Positions 1 to 7,582 of a stretch of 8,911 nucleotides of DNA are shown here, one piece after another. How positions within the stretch are numbered: position 1 is the stretch's first letter; every line of letters begins with the position of its first letter. The notes beneath the pieces were generated by a model. The model had not been told where the DNA came from. It searched no databases and worked only from the letters and a program-made list of their open reading frames with translations. Source of the stretch: CAYNJG01 sp964397295 (lineage in GTDB: Bacteria > Planctomycetota > Planctomycetia > Pirellulales > Pirellulaceae). The translations under genes were made by a program, and so were the position numbers. The stretch covers positions 1 through 8,911 of the forward strand of contig CAYNJG010000282.1 in assembly GCA_964397295.1 (NCBI GenBank), in the 5' to 3' direction.

Positions 1-99
1 ACCCGGATGAACGAATTCTCCCAACACGATTTGCGGGCAAACGACGCATGAGACTACGCCGATGAGTGACAGAAATCGGATACGGATAGGATTAATCAT
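1..99 (-). CDS. N-terminus of a secreted protein, possibly alginate-lyase-like (runs off left edge)
   Basis: Seen: an ATG at 99-97 on the minus strand opens a frame with 33 codons and no stop before the window edge. The translation begins MINPIRIRF, continues with a hydrophobic stretch of about 18 residues (residues 10-27, ending IVLG) and then reads EFVHPG. This is a good Sec signal peptide with cleavage probably just before Glu28. The start overlaps the sulfatase stop as ATGA, the usual sign of translational coupling, so it is the fifth gene of the operon. Known, from memory: mature N-termini of the type FVHPG followed by LH are common in secreted alginate-lyase-like and other glycan-active proteins of Planctomycetes and Bacteroidetes. 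Inference: a polysaccharide lyase or similar secreted enzyme. The gene call is fairly safe; the function is a guess from six residues. Confidence 0.72.
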   Translation of the reverse strand, partial: MINPIRIRFLSLIGVVSCVVCPQIVLGEFVHPG

Positions 100-1565
100 T
101 GCGTCACTTTCTCTGGCGTTGAAGGACGAGTACGTCCAGCAGTTTCAGCGTTCCGGAGCAAGGTTGCCAGCTTACGTGTCACACCCTGTTGCTCCTGAGA
201 CAGATTGTTGAGTTCGCCTGGATCTTGCTGCAAGTCGTAGAGCTCATACGTCTCGGCCCTGCTAGAGTCATACCGAACAATCAATTTCCACCGGCCTGAG
301 CAAACCGCAATCGCGCTGTCTTTACCATCGCCCAGAACGAAAATCGCCTCCCGGTTCGGCACCTCGCCTTCCCCGAGCAGGACGGGCAAAAGACTAATTG
401 AGTCCTCTGCGGCACCGTTTGGAAGTTCGCGGTCGACGATGTCGGCAACCGTTGCGAACACGTCCGTCATATTCAACGTGTAGTCGGAAGAAGTCCCCTG
501 ATCAATGCGGCCAGGCCAGCGGGCAATAAATGGAATGCGATGCCCGCCCTCGTACGGATGTCCCTTACCGTCTCGCCAAGGCCCGTTCGTGATATGCCCC
601 AGCTTCTTCGCGTCTTCCTTCGCGGTTTTGAATCCCACGCGAATTCCTCCCGAGTCGTCCGCCAGATTCAAGTTGACGTTTTGTGTTCCCTTAAAGTCTT
701 TCGGAGTCGAACCATTGTCGCTCGTGAAAATAACGAGTGTCTTCTCTGTGATCTTGAGTTCATCAAGCGTCTTGAGAAGTTTGCCTACATGAGAATCCAA
801 CTCTTGAATGTGGTCACCGTACAGCCCGGCTTTGCTGGTTCCACGAAATTGGGCTGCTGGAGTCACGTGCGTGTGTGGAGCACAGGGCGTGAAGTAAAGA
901 AAGAATGGCTTGTCGGCATTTTTACGTACGAACGCGAGAGCCTTTTCCGTCAATGTTGTATCTACTTGATCCTCGATTCGCGGCTTGGCGAGTCCTTCAG
1001 GGAAGTCACGCCCTCTGACGATGCGAAACTCTTCGCCAGGCTTGCGTCCGACTAGATCGTGATTCTCGATAAATGCACGCGTTGAATCGTTGTGGTTGGA
1101 GGGCACACCGAAATGGTAGTCGAAGCCAACCTCCAATGGCCCGGTGATGGGCAACTTGTTCCAATCTTTGCTGTACCCAAGATGCCACTTACCTATCGCG
1201 GCACTGGTGTAGCCTTGCTTCTGCAGAAACGAAGCAATCGTCATACGATCTTGCTTGAGGCGATAGCCGTTACCCCGCTGGTGAAGCCGCCAGGGAGAAT
1301 AGCCGGTCATCAAACCGTAACGCGACGGCGAGCAAAGAGAGGCGGCCGCATGAGCGTCGGTGAAACTCATCCCTTCACGGGCGAGAGCATCGATGTTTGG
1401 CGTTTGGATTTGGGTAGCCCCATAGCAACTGAGATCGCCATACCCCAGGTCATCGGCAAAGATGAGGACAATATTTGGCTTGGAACTCTCGCTCGCAATC
1501 AATGCACTGGCGAGCAACGCCACCAAAAAAGCAGACATAGGCATCACTGTGCGATTAACTATCAT
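96..1565 (-). CDS. Secreted sulfatase, formylglycine-dependent (arylsulfatase family)
   Basis: Hydrolyses sulfate esters, probably on a sulfated polysaccharide, in the periplasm or outside the cell. The 489 residues begin with a signal peptide (hydrophobic residues 11-24). The type I sulfatase core follows: NIVLIFADDLGYGD (31-44) with the Asp38/Asp39 metal ligands; CSPSR at 78-82, where Cys78 is the residue matured to formylglycine; GKWHLG (125-130) with Lys126 and His128; His231 in PHTHVTP; Asp283/Asn284 in TSDNG; and RDGKGHPYEGGHR (331-343) with Lys334. All expected catalytic and calcium ligands are visible, so the enzyme should be active if a formylglycine-generating enzyme acts on it; none is encoded here. 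Length is normal for the family. The ATG at 1565 is the first in the frame; Met8 and Met10 are alternatives that shorten the signal peptide. No clear ribosome binding site is seen. It lies 59 nt after the FAD oxidoreductase and overlaps the next gene by 4 nt. The exact substrate is unknown. Confidence 0.95.
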   Translation of the reverse strand: MIVNRTVMPMSAFLVALLASALIASESSKPNIVLIFADDLGYGDLSCYGATQIQTPNIDALAREGMSFTDAHAAASLCSPSRYGLMTGYSPWRLHQRGNGYRLKQDRMTIASFLQKQGYTSAAIGKWHLGYSKDWNKLPITGPLEVGFDYHFGVPSNHNDSTRAFIENHDLVGRKPGEEFRIVRGRDFPEGLAKPRIEDQVDTTLTEKALAFVRKNADKPFFLYFTPCAPHTHVTPAAQFRGTSKAGLYGDHIQELDSHVGKLLKTLDELKITEKTLVIFTSDNGSTPKDFKGTQNVNLNLADDSGGIRVGFKTAKEDAKKLGHITNGPWRDGKGHPYEGGHRIPFIARWPGRIDQGTSSDYTLNMTDVFATVADIVDRELPNGAAEDSISLLPVLLGEGEVPNREAIFVLGDGKDSAIAVCSGRWKLIVRYDSSRAETYELYDLQQDPGELNNLSQEQQGVTRKLATLLRNAETAGRTRPSTPEKVTQ

Positions 1566-1624
1566 GACGGTGTTCGATTCGAATGAAGTTCGATGAAATC
1601 ATAATCCTAGAGGTACGAGAAGAC

Positions 1625-3754
1625 TCACTTCGGCAGCCACTGAACTGCATCAATAACCATGTAGCCAGCCTTCTGAGCGTTTGAGATGACAACTTCCGCT
1701 TCTCCATCCTTCGAAAAAGAATAGACTCCCAACGACCGAAAAGGTCCTTCGTCGCCAGGAGCGTCTGTTTGGTCTAGCATCACTTTGCTTTTTCCTTTGT
1801 CGCTGGTAATCTCGGCAGAGACTCTCGAAGAGCGATTTGAGTGCGCAGTCCACGAGATCAATACTTCATACCGACCATCGCGAGGCAAGTCTGTTTTGTA
1901 CCGTGCTGTTGCGTCTCCGACTTTCGCAGTTTGATTGTGGCGATACCCGTGCCCAACAAAACCAGGAGTTGAACTGCTGGTTTTCCACTGGCCGGTGAGC
2001 GTCGCTGCCTCATCATCCAGTACGATGCCAGGTAGTTCACGCGGATTGACGTACACAGTTTTCGGAGTTTTGTTGGTGCCAGCTTTCTTCGACGACTTGT
2101 ATTCGAGCACCTGGCCGTCTTTGAGTAGTTGCTCGCGAAGCTTGTCATACGGGACGTCTTGAACGGCAAGGTCACCATCGAACGCCATCACAGCACCAGT
2201 TGCTGCACTTTGGCCGAGGATCATGAAGACGGGTTCCATCCGTATACTTCCGAATGCGATGTGAGAGCTACTCACACTGATGCTCACCATCAGGTTTTCA
2301 CACTGTGATTTCTTGGGAACAAGAGATCCATATGCGATCGTGTACGGCGAGATTTTCACGCCAATGTCGCCCTCATTTTGCACGTAGCCTTCTGGCGTGA
2401 CGTACCGCTGTACGTTGTGCGAATCAATCGTATAGCTTCCCATACCTACCGGTTCTGGCGTCTTTTTCTTCTTGGTCAATTCATTTTCTGTCATTACGAA
2501 TTTGCCGACCATCCGGCGTGCTTCGCGAACGTAGATTTGGTGAGGCCAGTTACCGTTGTCGACAAACTCGTCTTTCGCCAATCCCCACTTCTGCATTTTC
2601 TCTCGCACTTCAAGAGGTACGCGCGGGTCATTCGTGACAAAATAGAGCCAGCCCTGCTGATAACGGCGATGTTCGTCCAAGATCTCGCGACGGCGTTCGT
2701 AACTACCTTCTGGATAGTCGTAGCTCATCCCGATATTGTCGGTGCTGAAAGGGCCGTGGTTGTTCGTGTCTGTTTTGTGGTTGGGAATCGGATCGAATTT
2801 GCCGAACGTCTCGCGCCAGCCCGCTTCGTAAATGCGAAGCAGTAACTCGTATTGCTTTGCGTCGTAGCCTTCCGGTTTTGGAAACGGAACTCGATTCTCA
2901 GGATTGTTCGTCGCGCAATAGCGATAACAATAAGCTTGAACTCGCTTGTCACCTGAGCCGTATTCACCTGGAGGCTCCGTGCTGATACGAGCCAACACGC
3001 CAGAACTGGGGTCGCCCGGAATCACGTAGGGGCTGATCTTTTGCTCGAGCACTCCGAAATGATGGCGGTGATGCAGCACTCCCGTTTGCACGCCATTCCA
3101 GTTTTCGCCGTAAACCGAATTCGCTTCGCGGCCTACGTGGTAGTCGATTCCAGCTGTAGCAAGCAGGTCTCCTTCATAGGTCGCGTCGATGAATATCTTG
3201 CCGGTGTATGTCTTTCCCGATAACGTCGTGATGCTAGAAATGCGGTTGCCTTTTTTGGCCACACCACCAGATCGATCAAGCCATTCGTCACGGTGAACAG
3301 GGATGTCGTATTCCTTGATGTACTCTTCGAAGATTTCTTCCGCTACATGTGGCTCGAAGATCCACATCGTCCGATTCTTGCCGTCGATGGCCTGAGTACC
3401 CTGGCCCTTGTTTCCATACTCCGACTTCTTTTGCCATCGCCACGCTGAAGGCTCTTGATACTTCTGCCACACTCGATGGTAGAAATCGCGCGAAAGGCCA
3501 CCAATCACGCCTTTGTTGCCAGTATCAGTCCAGCCAAGCCCACCAGCGGTTAGCCCACCCAGATGTTCATCAGGCGTCACGATGATCGCAGACTTGCCCA
3601 TCTTCTTCGCCTGAACCGCGGCAATGACTCCCGAAGCCGTTCCACCGTAGATTACAATGTCCGCGCTGACATCTCTCTCTTCTGCGGCTTTCACAGCTGG
3701 CAAACAACTGACAAAAACAAGATTGAAGATGACAAAAGACTTGGAGAACTGCAT
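1625..3754 (-). CDS. Secreted FAD-dependent oxidoreductase with golvesin-like C-terminal domain
   Basis: Predicted flavoprotein oxidoreductase of the FAD_oxidored (PF12831) type, acting outside the cytoplasm. From the ATG at 3754 it has 709 residues. Residues 1-23 form a clean signal peptide ending AVKA, followed by AEERD. The dinucleotide-binding fold starts at 31 with GGTASG (37-42) and continues to HLGGLTAGGLGWTDTGNKG (64-82) and GGLSRDFYHRVW (85-96), a block typical of this family. Further family blocks are IDATYEGDLLATAG (189-202), a YVREARRMVGKFV segment (408-420), and SHIAFGSIRMEPVFMILGQSAATGA (497-521). Residues about 578-709 form a beta-rich domain resembling the golvesin C-terminal domain, also found at the end of xanthan-lyase-annotated proteins, ending YMVIDAVQWLP; it may bind carbohydrate. 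A TTG at 3817 opens the frame 21 codons earlier and overlaps the upstream stop as TTGA. I prefer the ATG because it puts the signal peptide at the N-terminus. Substrate unknown; a sugar or glycan product is an inference from the neighbours. Confidence 0.9.
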   Translation of the reverse strand: MQFSKSFVIFNLVFVSCLPAVKAAEERDVSADIVIYGGTASGVIAAVQAKKMGKSAIIVTPDEHLGGLTAGGLGWTDTGNKGVIGGLSRDFYHRVWQKYQEPSAWRWQKKSEYGNKGQGTQAIDGKNRTMWIFEPHVAEEIFEEYIKEYDIPVHRDEWLDRSGGVAKKGNRISSITTLSGKTYTGKIFIDATYEGDLLATAGIDYHVGREANSVYGENWNGVQTGVLHHRHHFGVLEQKISPYVIPGDPSSGVLARISTEPPGEYGSGDKRVQAYCYRYCATNNPENRVPFPKPEGYDAKQYELLLRIYEAGWRETFGKFDPIPNHKTDTNNHGPFSTDNIGMSYDYPEGSYERRREILDEHRRYQQGWLYFVTNDPRVPLEVREKMQKWGLAKDEFVDNGNWPHQIYVREARRMVGKFVMTENELTKKKKTPEPVGMGSYTIDSHNVQRYVTPEGYVQNEGDIGVKISPYTIAYGSLVPKKSQCENLMVSISVSSSHIAFGSIRMEPVFMILGQSAATGAVMAFDGDLAVQDVPYDKLREQLLKDGQVLEYKSSKKAGTNKTPKTVYVNPRELPGIVLDDEAATLTGQWKTSSSTPGFVGHGYRHNQTAKVGDATARYKTDLPRDGRYEVLISWTAHSNRSSRVSAEITSDKGKSKVMLDQTDAPGDEGPFRSLGVYSFSKDGEAEVVISNAQKAGYMVIDAVQWLPK

Positions 3755-3813
3755 CGATTTATAACCTGAGAGCGAAATCCAATGGCTGCGTAGAAGTAGT
3801 GATGTGTTCGTAA

Positions 3814-3987
3814 TCAACCATCCATCGAAAGAAAGGCTTTGAACAGGTCCAGGTTGGCTTCCTGGTCATCCAGCCAGCACCGATTCTGGCCAAACGCGAT
3901 CGCCGAAACGATGCTGATGGCTATCGCGATAATGCAGATTGGTAAGCAGTTGGTGACTTTTTCTCTAGCCGAGATCACATCCTTCAC
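3814..3987 (-). CDS. Small single-helix membrane protein, unrecognised
   Basis: I do not recognise this protein. A GTG at 3987-3985 opens a 57-codon frame ending in TGA at 3816-3814. The GTG overlaps the TGA of the upstream haem dehydrogenase as GTGA, the standard 4-nt coupled junction. Residues 1-10 (MKDVISAREK) are charged. Residues about 14-33 are strongly hydrophobic (LPICIIAIAISIVSAIAFG), enough for one membrane span or an uncleaved signal anchor. The tail of about 24 residues holds Cys37 and Trp38 and is acidic (LDDQEANLDLF). A second GTG three codons later (3978) is an alternative start. The frame fills what would otherwise be a 229-nt gap between the ATG of the FAD oxidoreductase and the dehydrogenase stop, and the next frame begins TTGA at its stop. 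Possible role (inference): membrane anchor or partner for the secreted redox proteins. It could still be a chance ORF. Confidence 0.5.
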   Translation of the reverse strand: MKDVISAREKVTNCLPICIIAIAISIVSAIAFGQNRCWLDDQEANLDLFKAFLSMDG

Positions 3988-6900
3988 TTCTTCAAACTCA
4001 TGAGATATTTCAGCAGATCATCGAACTCCTGCCGGTTTTTCAACGATCTGACGAGACCTTCTGGCATCATCGAGACTTTTGAATCGATGACCTCATCAAT
4101 TGAATCAGCAGGGACCGAAATTGGCTTTGGATCGGCTACGTTTCGAAGAACGATTCCCTTGTCATCTTCGGAAATCCGAATGCCCGTAATCATTTTACCT
4201 TCGTCCGTCACCACATTGACTTGAGCGAACTCCTTGTCAATTTGCTTGGATGGATGCAGAACCGCAGTCACCCAATCTTCTGGCTTCATCGGCTTTGTGA
4301 GCTTAGTCAAGTCGGGGCCGAGTCGCGGTAGGTTACCTGGCGGATCGTGGCAGCCAAAGCATGACGCTGCGGAAGTATAGAACAGTCGCTTGCCGCGATT
4401 CAGCTTTCCATTCTTCATCGCCGCTGCGGCTAAGTCCGCCGGTGTCGCTTCGAGCAACTCCTTTTCCAACTCAAGGTTGTCGATCACTTCGGATTCTTTC
4501 AAATCCTCCTCCGACATCAGTTCCTTCTCAAGCGGATGAAGTTTCTCCAGCTCTTCCGGCTTCCAGAATGTCGTTCGACTGGAGGTCTCGGCCCGAACCC
4601 TAGCAACCGTCTCGGCGTCAATCGGCGAGGCTTTGTTCCCCCACGTATTTCGGACAAACGTCAACACGTCGGCCACATCCTGGTCGTTCAACAAATCACG
4701 AAACGCCGTCATTGGCGGAACGCCACGCGATGGATCGTAGATCTTTCCGCGAACCTGCATTTTCCCCCACATGCCGTGCAGCGCAAGTTTGATCAATCGG
4801 TCCTCACTACCATTAACCCACGGGCTTTCGACCAACGGTGGATAAACCGACCCGCTTCCTTGGCCAGTGGACTGATGACACGTGGCGCAGTGTGATTCGC
4901 GTTGGAATATCTGACTACCGCGTTTGTAAGATTTGTGCAACTTACGATCTAGGTGCCGTGGAGTTCGATAGTTGACGACGTGCGATTCAGGCGGGGCAGC
5001 AAATTTGGCCGCCAACTTCGCATCAAACTTCGTCCAATAATGCTGCACAGTTTTTGCAGCCACTGCTGCGTGTGGAACATCGGAATCCACCAATTTGTTA
5101 AGCAATTCGTCGTTAGTGACATTGTGCTGTTGGTGTAACCAAAGTGCTTCCAGCATATGGTGAGCTTCAGTTTCGTCGTTCGGGTCAAAGTCCTTCGCCC
5201 AAGCCTGTGCCGCCTTGATGACTTCGTCAGAATCACGGGCGCTCAGTTCAATGCGCGTTCGATGGCGGACACCATCAACAGCGTGCTTCAAATTCTCCAG
5301 CAGCTTAGCAATCGGCTGACCGTAAATCGCAACCGGCTCTTGTAGCGGCCTGCCTTTGACCGTCAAACGCAAAATCCGGCCGTGCTTGTGGTCACGACTA
5401 GGATCCCGAATGTTGTGTTGCATATGACCGATGATCATGTTGTGCCAGTCGGCCACGTAGAGTGCACCATCCTCGCCAACCATCGCGTCGCAGGGACGAA
5501 AATTGCGGTCTTCACCGTTCAGCAGCTCTTTCTCCGGCGTCCCCCAAACGTGACCGTACTCGCGACGGCCCCCATCCCCTCGGTCCAAGTCATATTGTTT
5601 TACTCCCAAGAATCCGATCACGTTCATGATCAAAAAGTCTTGCTGCATGTCTTCAGGGAAGTGTGCTGATGACAAAATCTCGTTTGCTGCCACAGGGCGA
5701 AATTCTTTCGCCAACAGCGTATGCATTTGGAAGCCGTTCCCTTTCGGCCGAACTTGGTACGTCCTACCACCAGTCCCATCGTTGGCGTATAGATAGCCCC
5801 AACGATCAAAGCTGGTGCCGTGCGGGTTTGGGCTGTTGGCTGCGATCGGCGTGATCGCAAATGTCCGAGGATCAAATCGGTACATTCCCGATCCCCCGGT
5901 GTTCAAGTTTTGCTTCCACGGTGTTTCGTGATTGTGAACAAGGAAAATACCGCTTTGCCAATAGATCCCACCGTCGGGACCGTGGATCAGATTATTCGCC
6001 GCATGGTGCGTGTCGGATGTCCCCAAACCTTGAAGAATCGGATAACGAACGTCGGCTTTGTCATCTCCGTCGGTGTCTTTCAAGAACAATAGATCAGGAC
6101 CGGAAGTGACCAAGACACCGCCACCCCAGAATTCAAATCCGAGTGGATTGTGGACGTGAGCAAAGATCTTTCGCTCGTCGGCAACACCATCTCCGTCGGT
6201 GTCCTCAAAGATCATCAGGCTATCGATCATGTCGTCGCCGGGTTGCCATTTCGGATATGAATTCCAGCTGGCCGCCCACAGTCGCCCTTTCGCGTCAACC
6301 TGGAGTTGCACTGGGTTTGCAAAGTCGGGGAACATCTCTTCGGAAGCAAAGACATTCAGCTCGTAACCTTCCGGAACCTTTATCTTCGTCAAGCTTTCTT
6401 CAGGGCTCAGGTAGTTCGTGCTACCCTCTTTGGCTTTGCTGGAACTTTTGCTTCCACCTCCAACGTTCGTTTTCACCGTTACCGGATTCGGCACGTTCGA
6501 GTCATCCGCATCGACGGACTGCCCGTTTGCTGCAGCCCAAATCACCGAGTCACGGTTGGCAGTCATCAGGTCCAGCATCTTCAACTCGTGAACCAGCACG
6601 TCAGCGTTGGTTTGACCGTCAACAAAACTGAGCGTTGAACGCGATCCCCAAATGTCGTTTCCGTCTGTAGCTCGGTATCGATTGTGCCAGTGCCAATTTT
6701 TATCTTCGACCGCGTTGTAAATCATCGAAAGAGAGTTACCGGCGGCCGGAGAACCGCTAGCCAATTGCTGGGCAACCACGTCGGCTAGTTTGCGGTACCC
6801 TGCGGCGTTCAGGTGAATGCCATTCAAAGTCAGCTGTTCTTCAGTTGACTCGTACATCTTCAGAGTCGGAGTGAACAAGTCCACGAACGAGGCTTCCGTT

Positions 6901-7487
6901 TTTTCGGCAGCGTTCTTTGTGGCTTGAGTGAATGCTTTCAAGTTTGCGTTCAGTTCTTTGCCATCAGGAAGGTGTGCACTTCCCGTATTCTCGTAGGCAA
7001 CGGAACTAAACAAAACGAATCTTGCATCAACCCCTTTTTCTTTTCGCAACGCTCGATACTTTTCGACCAGCTTGACCAACTCGCCTTCGTATGCGGAGGC
7101 TCCATCAGGGCCAGCGTGGGATTCGTTGTAGCCGTACATAATCCACACGACACTGGGCGCGACATGCTGCAGATACTCGGTGTCGTTGGTGAAGCCCTTG
7201 TTTCGAGGACGTACGTTGACGATGTCACCCGCGAAGCTCATGTTCCGGAAGCGAACGTTCTTTCCCTTGAGCCTTGATTGCAGGACTGTCTCCACCCAAG
7301 GATCGTGTTGCATTCGATCGGCCAAGCCGTTGCCGAAGATTGCCACGACGTCGTCTTGCTTGAATTCGAAGGGCACATCAGCCTGTGCTTCAGTGGCGGG
7401 CAAGGACGAGAGCATCGTCACGGTCAAAACCACAGACGCCAAGCGGACGAGGTGGGAAACGATGGAATAATGAAACTTGAATAGCAT
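3984..7487 (-). CDS. Secreted SGNH-like / PVC-type dehydrogenase / di-haem cytochrome c fusion
   Basis: Multidomain 1167-residue export protein, predicted to oxidise a substrate and pass electrons through two covalent haems; substrate unknown. From the ATG at 7487: signal peptide 1-36 ending ATEAQA. Residues about 44-245 form an SGNH/GDSL-like domain (FGNGLADR 51-58, SFAGD 84-88, GYN 119-121, NGIHLN 222-227) without the catalytic Ser and Asp. A low-complexity Gly/Ser/Lys linker lies at 341-357. Residues about 368-710 are the Pirellula/Verrucomicrobium membrane-bound dehydrogenase domain (TIGR02604 type, propeller-like), with two acidic DTDGD loops at 429 and 471. A helical region (about 745-830) precedes haem site 1, CATCH at 867-871 with Met926 in VPPMTAF as likely axial ligand. 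An acidic helical linker (about 975-1020) leads to haem site 2, CFGCH at 1043-1047, in a C-terminal domain of the TIGR02603 type, with Met1140 or Met1141 as candidate ligand. A TTG at 7499 is four codons upstream; I chose the ATG. No strong ribosome binding site is seen. First gene of the operon. Confidence 0.93.
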   Translation of the reverse strand: MLFKFHYSIVSHLVRLASVVLTVTMLSSLPATEAQADVPFEFKQDDVVAIFGNGLADRMQHDPWVETVLQSRLKGKNVRFRNMSFAGDIVNVRPRNKGFTNDTEYLQHVAPSVVWIMYGYNESHAGPDGASAYEGELVKLVEKYRALRKEKGVDARFVLFSSVAYENTGSAHLPDGKELNANLKAFTQATKNAAEKTEASFVDLFTPTLKMYESTEEQLTLNGIHLNAAGYRKLADVVAQQLASGSPAAGNSLSMIYNAVEDKNWHWHNRYRATDGNDIWGSRSTLSFVDGQTNADVLVHELKMLDLMTANRDSVIWAAANGQSVDADDSNVPNPVTVKTNVGGGSKSSSKAKEGSTNYLSPEESLTKIKVPEGYELNVFASEEMFPDFANPVQLQVDAKGRLWAASWNSYPKWQPGDDMIDSLMIFEDTDGDGVADERKIFAHVHNPLGFEFWGGGVLVTSGPDLLFLKDTDGDDKADVRYPILQGLGTSDTHHAANNLIHGPDGGIYWQSGIFLVHNHETPWKQNLNTGGSGMYRFDPRTFAITPIAANSPNPHGTSFDRWGYLYANDGTGGRTYQVRPKGNGFQMHTLLAKEFRPVAANEILSSAHFPEDMQQDFLIMNVIGFLGVKQYDLDRGDGGRREYGHVWGTPEKELLNGEDRNFRPCDAMVGEDGALYVADWHNMIIGHMQHNIRDPSRDHKHGRILRLTVKGRPLQEPVAIYGQPIAKLLENLKHAVDGVRHRTRIELSARDSDEVIKAAQAWAKDFDPNDETEAHHMLEALWLHQQHNVTNDELLNKLVDSDVPHAAVAAKTVQHYWTKFDAKLAAKFAAPPESHVVNYRTPRHLDRKLHKSYKRGSQIFQRESHCATCHQSTGQGSGSVYPPLVESPWVNGSEDRLIKLALHGMWGKMQVRGKIYDPSRGVPPMTAFRDLLNDQDVADVLTFVRNTWGNKASPIDAETVARVRAETSSRTTFWKPEELEKLHPLEKELMSEEDLKESEVIDNLELEKELLEATPADLAAAAMKNGKLNRGKRLFYTSAASCFGCHDPPGNLPRLGPDLTKLTKPMKPEDWVTAVLHPSKQIDKEFAQVNVVTDEGKMITGIRISEDDKGIVLRNVADPKPISVPADSIDEVIDSKVSMMPEGLVRSLKNRQEFDDLLKYLMSLKK

Positions 7488-7538
7488 ACGGTGTCTCAAT
7501 AAAGGCAGGTCTTTACCGCGGAACTGTCGAACGAGCGG

Positions 7539-7559
7539 AAGACGTCATAACAACGTCTT
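7539..7559. repeat. Inverted repeat, 7-bp arms with 7-nt spacer
   Basis: AAGACGT (7539-7545) and ACGTCTT (7553-7559) are perfect reverse complements around the spacer CATAACA. It lies 51 nt upstream of the ATG of the dehydrogenase gene. No T-run follows on either strand, so it is not an intrinsic terminator. It could be an operator for a dimeric regulator or a hairpin in the 5' untranslated region. Confidence 0.45.
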
Positions 7560-7582
7560 GGAATGGCCCAATTTGTCGTCTC

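Noticed and set aside
1..63. Plus-strand open frames at the left edge that could be tails of an upstream gene (stops at 49-51 and 61-63)
   Set aside because: The minus-strand frame over the same bases has a coupled ATGA start and a clear signal peptide, which is much stronger evidence. The plus frames are only 16-20 codons and show no recognisable sequence.
1566..1624. Direct repeat GTTCGAT (1572-1578 and 1588-1594) in the gap before the sulfatase
   Set aside because: Seven bases repeated once in a 59-nt gap is weak; no promoter or hairpin accompanies it, and the gap is too short to argue for separate regulation.
2378..2845. 155-codon plus-strand frame inside the FAD oxidoreductase
   Set aside because: It lies wholly antisense to conserved family blocks and has no signal or domain of its own.
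7539..7559. Inverted repeat as a rho-independent terminator
   Set aside because: Stems are only 7 bp and no T-run follows on either strand; the position is upstream of both genes, not downstream.
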